Shown in pieces: positions 13,643 through 20,854 of a stretch of DNA of 20,854 nucleotides (positions within the stretch are counted from its first letter, which is position 1; every line of letters begins with the position of its first letter). Source of the stretch: Flavobacteriales bacterium UBA979. GTDB lineage: Bacteria > Bacteroidota > Bacteroidia > Flavobacteriales_D > Sanyastnellaceae. The notes under the pieces are model-generated. The model did not search any database. It had not been told where the DNA came from and was given only the letters and a program-made list of their open reading frames with translations. Where the stretch lies: positions 1-20,854 of the forward strand of contig DBBR01000040.1 of assembly GCA_002292325.1 (NCBI GenBank), given 5' to 3'. A program made the position numbers and the translations under genes.

Positions 13643-15481
13643 ATGCAACTTTTGACCCGCAGCCTTCTCGCCTCGATTGTGTTTTTTCCTCTTTGGATCA
13701 CTGCCCAAATTGGCCTGCCACCGGAACCTCAAAAAAGCAAGGACGGTAAGATGGATGAGCAAATGCAAATGCGCCAAGCCATCGATGAGAAGAATAACAT
13801 CAAAGCCCAGCGGCAAGCTCAAGAAAAGCAACGACCTCCGGCCCCCAAACCACCATCCAAACCCGTCGCTCCAGCACCAACCAAAGCACCAATCAATCTC
13901 GGTGAACGACCCAAATTGGTTGTAGGCATCACCGTTGACCAGATGCGCATGGATTACCTATACCGCTTTTGGGATGCCTTCGGTGAAGGAGGGTTCAAAC
14001 GCATGATCGAAGATGGGTTTGTGTGTGGAAATCATCATTTTGGCTTTGCTCCGACGTATACCGGCCCTGGCCATGCCTCCATCTACACGGGCACCACTCC
14101 CCGCTATCATGGAATCATCGGGAACGACTGGTATGAGCGGGGATCCGGCGCGTCGGTTTATTGCGCTTCTGACCCTTCCGTTCAAACGATTGGAATAGAC
14201 GAGCCCGCAAATCCCAGTGGGCACATGTCTCCCCATCGAATGGAAGCCACCACGCTCGGGGATGAATTAAAACTCGCAACCGGCATGCAATCCAAAGTCA
14301 TCGGCATCAGCCTAAAAGACCGCGGAGCCATCCTTCCCGCCGGACATGCGGCGGATGCGGCGTATTGGTTTTACGGAAAAGACAAAGGCCAATTCATCAC
14401 GAGCAGCCGGTACATGGATAAACTACCGAAATGGGCGGAGAAATGGAACAAAGGAAAGTGGAGCGCCAAGTACTTGAAACAACCATGGGAAATTGGGCTT
14501 TCCGAACGTGCGCTCTCCATCCAAACTGCAGACAATACTCCGTACGAGCGTCCTTTTACTGGAGACAACAGCGCCACCTATCCCTATGACTTGCGCGAAT
14601 TAAGTGAAGCGAATGGCGGTTTTGATATTCTCAAGTCAACCCCGATTGGAAACACGTTGGTGGTCGACTTCGCCCTGGCTGCTCTGGCTGGTGAAGGGAT
14701 GGGACGCGATGCAATCACCGATTTATTGGCCATCAGCTTTTCAGCAACCGATTATATCGGTCACCAATACGGTGTGCACGCATGGGAGGTGATGGATGCC
14801 TACGTGCGTTTGGATCAACAATTGGAGCGCCTTTTCACGATGCTTGATCAACAAGTCGGTGCGGGCAGTTGGCTAAGTTGGCTCTCCGCTGATCATGGAG
14901 CAGCAACGGTCCCCTCCCTCGCACAAGATGCTGGAATACCGGTAGACTACTGGAAGCCCGGCAACATGATTGACGACGTGAAAGCCGATCTTGCTGCAGC
15001 GTATGGAGAGGGCGAGTGGGTGTTGAATTATTCGAATGACCAGTTTTTCTTGAACCGCCCGCTGATTAAGGAAAGGGGGCTCGACCGATGGGAAATGCAA
15101 CGACGCATTCAGCGCACGGTCACTGACTATTCTGGCGTGCTGATGGCGGTTACAGGAGAAGATTTAGTGCAGGGCAACTCAACGGGAGATGAGGTCATTG
15201 ATCGCATTCGCATGGGCTGGTCTGCTCAAGCTTCAGGAGATGTGATGATTGTAACCAAGCCAGGCTGGATTCAATACAGCATGAGTGGCACGACACACGG
15301 GTCGCCGTTTGCCTATGACACGCATGTCCCGTGCATTTTCTACGGCTGGCACGTCCCCGCGGGAATTACATACGACAAAACCTACATCCGGGATATTGCA
15401 CCAACTGTTGCAGCCCTCATCCACAGCCCATTGCCCAACGCGACAACAGGGCAGCCCATTCCTGCTTTATTTGAGGATTAA
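13643..15481 (+). CDS. pafA: PafA-type alkaline phosphatase (secreted)
   Basis: The 612-residue protein starts with a signal peptide (cleavage near ITAQ, residue 22). A Gln/Lys/Pro-rich linker follows (about 26-88), then the alkaline phosphatase superfamily domain. Recalling the active site of Elizabethkingia PafA (D38, T79, N100, K162, R164, D305, H309, D352, H353, H486), equivalents are present: D99 (VDQMRMDY), T140 nucleophile (PTYTGPGH), N161 (GNDWY), K225 and R227 (LKDRGAILPAGH), D370 and H374 (TDYIGH), D417 and H418 (ADHGA), and H551 (TTHGSP). Spacings agree within two residues. PafA releases phosphate from monoesters in the periplasm, largely independent of phosphate repression in studied species. 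The roughly 60-residue linker at the N-terminus is the unusual part. It lies 24 bp after crcB and 59 bp before the M61 peptidase gene. Confidence 0.9.
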   Translation: MQLLTRSLLASIVFFPLWITAQIGLPPEPQKSKDGKMDEQMQMRQAIDEKNNIKAQRQAQEKQRPPAPKPPSKPVAPAPTKAPINLGERPKLVVGITVDQMRMDYLYRFWDAFGEGGFKRMIEDGFVCGNHHFGFAPTYTGPGHASIYTGTTPRYHGIIGNDWYERGSGASVYCASDPSVQTIGIDEPANPSGHMSPHRMEATTLGDELKLATGMQSKVIGISLKDRGAILPAGHAADAAYWFYGKDKGQFITSSRYMDKLPKWAEKWNKGKWSAKYLKQPWEIGLSERALSIQTADNTPYERPFTGDNSATYPYDLRELSEANGGFDILKSTPIGNTLVVDFALAALAGEGMGRDAITDLLAISFSATDYIGHQYGVHAWEVMDAYVRLDQQLERLFTMLDQQVGAGSWLSWLSADHGAATVPSLAQDAGIPVDYWKPGNMIDDVKADLAAAYGEGEWVLNYSNDQFFLNRPLIKERGLDRWEMQRRIQRTVTDYSGVLMAVTGEDLVQGNSTGDEVIDRIRMGWSAQASGDVMIVTKPGWIQYSMSGTTHGSPFAYDTHVPCIFYGWHVPAGITYDKTYIRDIAPTVAALIHSPLPNATTGQPIPALFED

Positions 15482-15540
15482 GGAAGAAAAAACAGCAACG
15501 CCCAGCGGATCATTTGGATTTACAACACGCTCCAGCCACG

Positions 15541-16965
15541 ATGGATTCATCCAAGCCTACCATTCAAATTCGGATCGAACGGGATCTCATAGATGTTCCT
15601 CGTCTAACCTTGACGGCCATCTTTCCTTCCCATGAAGGGTTTGAGGCGCAGTTGCCAACTTGGCGCCCTGGACGCTACGAATTGGGACAATTTGCCCAGT
15701 ACGTCTACGGCATGAAAGGTCAGAACAGCGAAGGACGCTGGGAAGCATTGTCGAAAACAAATCTGCATCGTTGGTATGTCCCCGAAGGCATTCAAACCGT
15801 TCGGTGGGAGTTTTATGCCGACGTATTCAACGCTGGATCAACGGGCGCCGGGGATGACATTGTTTACATCAACCCCGTCAACTGCATTCTTTATCATCCG
15901 GAAAACCAAGATTGGGGATACCAAATTGAGCTCGTGGATGTGCCGGAATCCTGGTCGTTGGCGACAGGATTGCCCCTGCGAAATGGGCGACTCGTTGCAG
16001 AAAACGTGCAACACCTGATGGACAGTCCGATTTTGGCTGCTGAGTCGCTCTGGCATGAGACATATGATTCCAATGGCATTCCATTCCACATCTGGGTGTA
16101 TGGAAAAAACCTACCGGACACCGAGCGGTTCGTTCGCGAACACCAAGCATTTACAGACGCCCAAATAGCCCACTTCGGACGTTTTCCAGCACCACATTAC
16201 CACTTCATTTACATCTTTCCCGAACGAGAAGTCCGGCACGGAGTGGAACATGAAGACACCACAGTGATTGCACAAGGACCGTCTTCCAAATGCCAAACCG
16301 AACAAGGCCATATGGAACTGATCGGGATCGCCTCCCATGAGCTGTACCACGCCTGGAACGTGAAACGTATCCGCCCTGCCGAATGGACGCCTTATGACTT
16401 TTCTCAACCGACTCCCAGTCGCATGGGGTACGTCGCGGAAGGAGTCACCACTTACATGGGCGATCTTTTTCTATTCGAAAGCGGTGTCGTCGACTTGTCC
16501 GGATGGTGCCGGTTGATGGAGCAACTCTTGGACCGGCACATCAACAACCCGGGACGGCTCAACTTGAGTGTTGCCGATTCGAGTTATGACACGTGGCTCG
16601 ACGGATACAAACAGGGCGTGCCGGGCAGGAAAGGCTCCATTTATGTGGAAGGGGCTGTGTTGGCTTTTTTGAGCGATGTGCGAATCATGCAGCTCACGGG
16701 GAGAGCGTCATCGCTACAGACCGCTATGCGGCTTCTCTGGGAACAGGTTGGAGAGCCTCGAATTGGATTGACCGAATCAGATTATTGGTCCGTTCTCAAT
16801 GAAGTCGCCGGGGCACCTGATGCGTTGGAAGACCTACGCCGTGACTTTGCTGACGGCACAGAAGATAGCTGGGAGGCGCTCGTGGCAGCCATGACCTGGC
16901 AAGGCCTGGAACTCACCAAGTCCCTTGAGAACGGCATCTGGAAAAGCCGAATCGAACCGAAATAA
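15541..16965 (+). CDS. M61 family (glycyl aminopeptidase-like) metallopeptidase
   Basis: The 474-residue protein has the M61 layout: an N-terminal beta domain with LPTWRPGRYELGQFAQYV and a thermolysin-like catalytic domain. The zinc site is HELYH (H266, E267, H270) in SHELYHAWNVKRIRP, and the third ligand is E300 in YVAEGVTTYMGD. The segment GVEHEDTTVI is the family's conserved strand before the active site. M61 members cleave N-terminal glycine or alanine from peptides. Many family members carry a C-terminal PDZ domain. Here the protein ends soon after the helical domain without a recognisable one. No signal peptide is seen, so it is probably cytoplasmic. The ATG at 15541 is preferred over an in-frame TTG at 15514. 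Its stop is 15 bp from the stop of the convergent DUF4159 gene. Confidence 0.88.
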   Translation: MDSSKPTIQIRIERDLIDVPRLTLTAIFPSHEGFEAQLPTWRPGRYELGQFAQYVYGMKGQNSEGRWEALSKTNLHRWYVPEGIQTVRWEFYADVFNAGSTGAGDDIVYINPVNCILYHPENQDWGYQIELVDVPESWSLATGLPLRNGRLVAENVQHLMDSPILAAESLWHETYDSNGIPFHIWVYGKNLPDTERFVREHQAFTDAQIAHFGRFPAPHYHFIYIFPEREVRHGVEHEDTTVIAQGPSSKCQTEQGHMELIGIASHELYHAWNVKRIRPAEWTPYDFSQPTPSRMGYVAEGVTTYMGDLFLFESGVVDLSGWCRLMEQLLDRHINNPGRLNLSVADSSYDTWLDGYKQGVPGRKGSIYVEGAVLAFLSDVRIMQLTGRASSLQTAMRLLWEQVGEPRIGLTESDYWSVLNEVAGAPDALEDLRRDFADGTEDSWEALVAAMTWQGLELTKSLENGIWKSRIEPK

Positions 16966-16980
16966 GTCGGCAAACAGTCT

Positions 16981-17670
16981 TCACTGACCCATGCCCTGAA
17001 AAGCATGAGACACCAAGTTGGCTCCCATTTGCAGAGCCCAATAGCGAATTTCTTCAGCATCCCGGTGCACCTGATAATCTTCCCAACCATCACCCAAGTC
17101 AGATTCGTAGTCATAAAATACGACCAATCGACCCTCGTGAAACAGCCCAAGCCCTTGGGGTGGCAAATTATCGTGTTCATGCACCTTCGGCAATCCACGC
17201 TTCAAGTCAAATGCCGTGTGAAATACCGGGTGCGTCCAAGGCAATTCAGTCCAATCGGCCTCCGGTAACACCTTGGCCATTTCTCTGCGGACATATGGAT
17301 CCATGCCGTAATTGTCGGAAATGTGCAAGAATCCCCCAGCTTCCAAAAACGCCCGTAAGTTTTGTGCCTCGGATGCTGAAAAAACAACATTGCCATGGCC
17401 CGTCATGTGAATCCATGGATAATCAAAGAGATCGGGAGAGCCCACCTCCACGGTCGCAACATCGTTTTTCAAGCTCATTTGCAATTCATCATTGCAAAAT
17501 CGCACCAAATTCGGCACGGCTGTTGGGTTTGCATACCAATCCCCTCCCCCCCGGTACTTTAAAACCGCCAACTGGTAAAAACCGCCTTGTGCCGGGACAT
17601 GCGCGGCGTTGAGCGATAAAAAAACTCCCAACAGGGATACTTTTATAAAATTTTCGATAAAACGCAACAT
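16981..17670 (-). CDS. DUF4159 domain protein, secreted
   Basis: With the start at 17670 the product has 229 residues. It has a signal peptide (MLRFIENFIKVSLLGVFLSL, cleavage near VPAQ) and then a single DUF4159 domain. Recognisable parts are FYQLAVLKYRGGGDWYANPT, LFDYPWIHMTGHGNVVFS, LRAFLEAGGFLHISDNYGMD, and LPWTHPVFHTAFDLKRGLPK. The DUF4159 fold resembles a glutamine-amidotransferase-like alpha/beta domain, but no catalytic function is established. The frame opens at 17706, but the first 12 residues are not signal-like, and a -7 box lies 4 bp before the ATG at 17670, supporting that start. It is divergent from secDF and convergent with the M61 gene. No terminator hairpin is visible in the 15-bp space. 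Confidence 0.85.
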   Translation of the reverse strand: MLRFIENFIKVSLLGVFLSLNAAHVPAQGGFYQLAVLKYRGGGDWYANPTAVPNLVRFCNDELQMSLKNDVATVEVGSPDLFDYPWIHMTGHGNVVFSASEAQNLRAFLEAGGFLHISDNYGMDPYVRREMAKVLPEADWTELPWTHPVFHTAFDLKRGLPKVHEHDNLPPQGLGLFHEGRLVVFYDYESDLGDGWEDYQVHRDAEEIRYWALQMGANLVSHAFQGMGQ

Positions 17671-17674
17671 ACGG

Positions 17675-17682
17675 CAAAGGTA
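17675..17682 (-). promoter_or_regulatory. -7 box of the DUF4159 gene, 4 bp before the ATG
   Basis: TACCTTTG on the minus strand matches TAnnTTTG exactly and is followed by CCGT and the ATG at 17670, predicting a leaderless message. No TTG is found at -33. Confidence 0.55.
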
Positions 17683-17724
17683 GACCGTACCCTTATGCAC
17701 CCTCATCCGTGACGGGTTTTAAGT

Positions 17725-17732
17725 TATATTTG
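17725..17732 (+). promoter_or_regulatory. -7 box of secDF
   Basis: TATATTTG matches TAnnTTTG exactly and is followed by GCG-rich sequence. The ATG is 25 bp further, so unlike its divergent neighbour this message has a leader of about 20 nt. No TTG is visible at the expected -33 position. Confidence 0.62.
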
Positions 17733-17757
17733 CGCCCCTGAAAAACACTCTTGCATC

Positions 17758-20688
17758 ATGCAAAATAAGAATGCAATTCTGCTCTTTACCATTTTGTTGT
17801 CGCTCGCGACACTTTATACGCTCAGTTTCAACTGGGCTGCAAACAATTTTGAAGAAGAAGCAGCCAACTATGGAGCTTACGTAGCAGACTCTCTACAAGG
17901 CACCGGAGAAATTACGGAATCTGAATGGTCTTCGACGCAAGACCAAGCAGCCCGAGAATTCCTCAGAGACAGCGCAAACGCTGAAATTTATCCTGTATTT
18001 GGCCACACCTATCGGGAGGTTATTGAACAGGAACTTAATCTTGGTCTCGACCTTCAAGGCGGCATGTCCGTGACGTTGGAGGTGAGTATTCCTGATTTGT
18101 TCATCGCTTTGAGCGACTACTCTTCGAACGAAACGTTCCGCCAAGCCATTTCTGCTGCCAAAGCGGCACAACGTACAACTCAGGGATTGACTTATGTTGA
18201 TCTCTTCGAGGCCTCTTGGAAGGATTTGAATGGCGCTTCAGAAAACCCGATTGAATTGTGGCGCATCTTCCACAACATGGAAAGCAAGGACCTGTTCCCT
18301 GCCCAGTCCACGGAAGATGAAATCTTCGCTATCCTTCGGTCTGAGTCTACGACAGCCATTGACAACACCGAGAGCATCATCCGGAAACGTATTGACCAAT
18401 TAGGCGTGGCTCAGCCCAACGTTCAAAAGGTCAGTGGAGGACGTATCCTGGTGGAATTGCCCGGTATAGATGACCGCCAGCGCGCTCGAAAGCAATTGAA
18501 GAGTACCGCGAATCTTGAATTTTGGGAAACGTATTTCAATGACGAAATCATCCAACGATTGGATGCTGCGAATACGGCAATTGCAACAGCAAACGATCCT
18601 TCTCTTTTTGGTGCATCGGCCCCTGCTGACAGCGCACTGACGGATGAGCAAAAGCTCGCAAAGATTCCATTGTTCCGCTATTTGCAGCCTGAATTGCAGC
18701 GTCGTTCCGCCGTCGTCGGATACGCGGCTGTTGCAGATACCAACCGCGTGAATGATCTTTTGCGTCGCCCTGAGGCACGCATGGCTCTTCGAAATGACCT
18801 GCGTCTTCTCTGGGAAGCAAAGCCTACGCAAACGTTTGCAGCGCTATATGCCGTTAAGGATGAGAGCCGCAAAGGCAAAGCAAAACTTTCTGGAAAGAGC
18901 ATCGTAGACGCACGCGTCTCGTACGATGAAATCGGAGATGTCGTCGTATCGATGACGATGGATTCAGAAGGAGCGAGCATTTGGGGTCGAATGACCACGG
19001 AGTGCGCAGCGGACAACCAACGTGCAGTGGCCGTTGTTTTGGATGGCCTGGTGTTTAGTGCTCCGAGTGTGCAGTCGGCCATCACGAGTGGTCGCTCACA
19101 AATCAGCTTTGGTTCTGACCAGAGCCTCGAACAAAAAATGCTGGAAGCCAATGACCTAGCAGGTCTTTTGAAAGCAGGCTCACTTCCGGCACCGGCGCGA
19201 ATTGTCGACGAAGTCAGCGTCGGACCACAATTGGGAGAAGAGAACATCAATTCAGGTCTGAGCTCCTTCGTCATTGCCTTGGCGGTGATTCTGCTCTACA
19301 TGATCTTCTACTACAACGGAGCTGGCCTGGTTTCCAACCTTGCGCTGATTGCCAACCTATTTTTCTTGATCGGCGCTTTGGCTTCATTGGGAGCGGCTTT
19401 GACCCTTCCTGGAATCGCCGGTATCGTTTTGACAATCGGCATGGCGGTAGACGCAAACGTACTGATCTATGAGCGTATCCGAGAGGAAATGCGCGGAGGC
19501 AAAGGGCTTATGATGGCCGTTAAAGACGGATACTCCAAAGCATACAGTGCCATCATCGATGCAAACATCACCACGTTGTTGACGGCATTTGTCCTCTACA
19601 GCTTTGGTAGCGGTGCCATACGCGGATTTGCGACCACACTGATTATTGGTATTTTCACCTCACTCTTCTCTGCGATTGTGTTGACCCGACTGGTTTTCTT
19701 TAGCCGCCTGGACAAGAAGAAATCAATTGCGTTCTCCTCGAACATGACGAAGGATTGGTTTACCAAAATCAACGTGAACTTTGTCGGCAACCGAATGAAG
19801 TTCTACATCCTAAGTGGTGTAATTGTTATCGGAGGCCTCGCGAGTTTGATGACAAAGGGCTTGCAGTACGGTGTTGAGTTCTCTGGAGGTACGACGTTCG
19901 ACATCTCCTTTGAGGACGAAATCGACGTTCAGCAAATCAGGGAATCATTGGCTGTTGCATTCACAGTCGAAGGCAAGGTGGGCAATCCCATCGTACAGAC
20001 CAAAGACAGCGATGCGAAGCTCCGGGTCATGACGAACTACATGATCGACAACCAAGATCCCAACCAAGATGAATTGATCCAAAGTGCCCTTGCCGAAGGA
20101 TTGGCTGTTGCTGGGGTTGGCTACACCATTGATCAATACAACAAGGTCGACAGTACGATTTCGGATGACTTTCGAAACGGTGCGAAAAATGCCACCATTT
20201 TCTCACTGTTGATCATATTCTTGTACATCTTCTTCCGATTCCGGAAGTGGCAGTTTGGAATGGGCGCACTCATCGCGATGGTGCATGATGTCATCATCGT
20301 ATTGAGCTGTTTCTCCATTCTTTCTGGCATCTTGCCGTTCACCATGGAAATCGACCAAGCATTCATCGCCGCGATCCTGACCGTCATCGGATACTCGATC
20401 AACGATACGGTGGTCGTGTTTGATCGCATACGGGAATACATCGGCTTGTACGGAAGCAAGCGCGACGATCAGACCGTCATGAATGATGCATTGAATAGTA
20501 CGCTCAGCCGGACTATCAACACATCGCTCTCAACCTTTGTCGTGCTGCTCACCATCTTTCTTTTAGGGGGCGACAATATCAAAGGATTCGTATTTGCCTT
20601 GATGGTAGGTGTTGTAGTCGGTACGTACAGCTCCATCTTCATTGCAACTCCAAGTGTCTTGGACTTGAGCAAGGAATTGAAGGCTTAA
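17758..20688 (+). CDS. secDF: protein translocase SecDF, single-chain fusion
   Basis: The 976-residue protein fuses SecD and SecF, as is usual in Bacteroidota. It uses the proton gradient to pull secreted proteins across the inner membrane after SecYEG/SecA. After one N-terminal helix comes the SecD periplasmic domain with LNLGLDLQGGMSVTLEV, IIRKRIDQLGVAQPNVQKVS and GGRILVELPGIDD. The SecD membrane domain includes GIAGIVLTIGMAVDANVLIY with the conserved Asp and the ERIREEMRGG loop. The SecF half starts near residue 670 and has LQYGVEFSGGTTFDISF and the helix GYSINDTVVVFDRIREYIG. About twelve transmembrane helices are expected. The region between residues 120 and 190, and an insert around 260-350 (SLFGASAPADSALTDEQ), are longer than in short SecD proteins but common in this phylum. 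It has its own -7 box and a strong terminator, so it is transcribed alone. Confidence 0.96.
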   Translation: MQNKNAILLFTILLSLATLYTLSFNWAANNFEEEAANYGAYVADSLQGTGEITESEWSSTQDQAAREFLRDSANAEIYPVFGHTYREVIEQELNLGLDLQGGMSVTLEVSIPDLFIALSDYSSNETFRQAISAAKAAQRTTQGLTYVDLFEASWKDLNGASENPIELWRIFHNMESKDLFPAQSTEDEIFAILRSESTTAIDNTESIIRKRIDQLGVAQPNVQKVSGGRILVELPGIDDRQRARKQLKSTANLEFWETYFNDEIIQRLDAANTAIATANDPSLFGASAPADSALTDEQKLAKIPLFRYLQPELQRRSAVVGYAAVADTNRVNDLLRRPEARMALRNDLRLLWEAKPTQTFAALYAVKDESRKGKAKLSGKSIVDARVSYDEIGDVVVSMTMDSEGASIWGRMTTECAADNQRAVAVVLDGLVFSAPSVQSAITSGRSQISFGSDQSLEQKMLEANDLAGLLKAGSLPAPARIVDEVSVGPQLGEENINSGLSSFVIALAVILLYMIFYYNGAGLVSNLALIANLFFLIGALASLGAALTLPGIAGIVLTIGMAVDANVLIYERIREEMRGGKGLMMAVKDGYSKAYSAIIDANITTLLTAFVLYSFGSGAIRGFATTLIIGIFTSLFSAIVLTRLVFFSRLDKKKSIAFSSNMTKDWFTKINVNFVGNRMKFYILSGVIVIGGLASLMTKGLQYGVEFSGGTTFDISFEDEIDVQQIRESLAVAFTVEGKVGNPIVQTKDSDAKLRVMTNYMIDNQDPNQDELIQSALAEGLAVAGVGYTIDQYNKVDSTISDDFRNGAKNATIFSLLIIFLYIFFRFRKWQFGMGALIAMVHDVIIVLSCFSILSGILPFTMEIDQAFIAAILTVIGYSINDTVVVFDRIREYIGLYGSKRDDQTVMNDALNSTLSRTINTSLSTFVVLLTIFLLGGDNIKGFVFALMVGVVVGTYSSIFIATPSVLDLSKELKA

Positions 20689-20709
20689 AACAACAACTAC
20701 TCTCTTTTG

Positions 20710-20737
20710 AAAAGGCGGACTTCGGTCCGCCTTTTTT
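20710..20737 (+). terminator. rho-independent terminator of secDF
   Basis: Stem AAAAGGCGGAC / GTCCGCCTTTT with a C(TTCG)G tetraloop at 20721-20724, ending in a T-run (20732-20737). The UUCG loop closed by C-G is exceptionally stable. It lies 21 bp after the secDF stop. Confidence 0.9.
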
Positions 20738-20813
20738 CGTTTGAGACAATGGGTGATCCAAGGTTCTGGCGCAAGGTGGATATTTAACACGGAGATAACA
20801 TTCGTTTTGTAAG

Positions 20814-20854
20814 ATGGCTGAATTCACAATTGAACTTTGCACTGAAAATTTTAT
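20814..20854 (+). CDS. possible start of a downstream gene, cut by the window end
   Basis: An ATG at 20814 follows an in-frame TAA at 20796 and opens a frame of 13 complete codons (MAEFTIELCTENF) that runs off the window. It lies on the same strand as secDF, after the terminator, where a new gene would be expected. The short peptide vaguely recalls the N-terminus of CutC-type proteins (a hydrophobic strand ending in ELC), but 13 residues cannot support a family call. No clear -7 box is seen before it. Confidence 0.35.
   Translation, partial: MAEFTIELCTENF

Noticed and set aside
18678..19274. 198-residue minus-strand frame inside secDF
   Set aside because: Composition is Arg/Ser-rich shadow coding opposite a highly conserved SecD region.
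1..20854. CRISPR arrays, insertion sequences or prophage remnants
   Set aside because: No spaced direct-repeat array, no terminal inverted repeats with a transposase and no phage-type genes were seen on either strand.

Overview
The window looks like an ordinary chromosomal segment of a Bacteroidota bacterium, most likely a marine flavobacterium-like lineage with near-balanced GC. The evidence is a type IX secretion (T9SS) C-terminal sorting domain after a GCTDP...CNY repeat, a single-chain SecDF, a PafA-type alkaline phosphatase, a DUF5606 protein, an UMF1/Atg22-type transporter, and several promoter-like TAnnTTTG boxes, the -7 element of this phylum. There is no integrase, transposase, phage gene, CRISPR array or defence island. 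I did not find a convincing new multi-gene system.

Layout. 1-870 is the 3' part of a surface protein (end of a fasciclin domain, SprB-like repeat, T9SS tail). 945-1062 holds a terminator and tRNA-Ser(GCT) on the minus strand. 1180-1584 encodes a small secreted Ser/Lys/Ala-rich protein with two CC-x7-C repeats, followed by two GNRA-loop hairpins and a terminator. 1732-4325 is a divergent pair, lhgO (minus) and an UMF1-family transporter (plus). 4351-6738 carries two tandem minus-strand OmpA-like envelope proteins that share an N-terminal NGxFE module. 6829-8417 is a second divergent pair, holA (minus) and an orphan HsdR N-terminal-like nuclease-fold protein (plus). 8502-10787 is a probable operon: DUF5606 protein with a histone H1-like tail, 3-hydroxybutyryl-CoA dehydrogenase, and a voltage-gated-type K+ channel with a zinc-ribbon tail. 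10869-16965 runs long-chain acyl-CoA ligase, PAP2 phosphatase, CrcB fluoride channel, PafA phosphatase and M61 peptidase, tightly spaced. 16981-17670 is a minus-strand DUF4159 protein, divergent from secDF (17758-20688). secDF ends in a strong UUCG terminator, and a possible new gene begins at 20814.

How the genes fit together. Most are housekeeping or envelope functions: SecDF drives export, the signal-peptide proteins (PafA, OmpA-like pair, Cys-rich protein, T9SS protein, DUF4159) are its likely clients, and LhgO, Hbd and the acyl-CoA ligase belong to oxidation of small acids and fatty acids.

The most interesting non-coding signal is promoter geometry. Both 62-bp divergent intergenic regions (lhgO/transporter and holA/HsdR_N) have the same layout: ATG, 5 bp, an 8-bp -7-like box, 36 bp, an 8-bp -7-like box, 5 bp, ATG. 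This predicts leaderless or nearly leaderless transcripts and mutually exclusive polymerase binding. No intergenic stretch exceeds 300 bases; the longest spaces hold the tRNA, promoters and terminators listed below.
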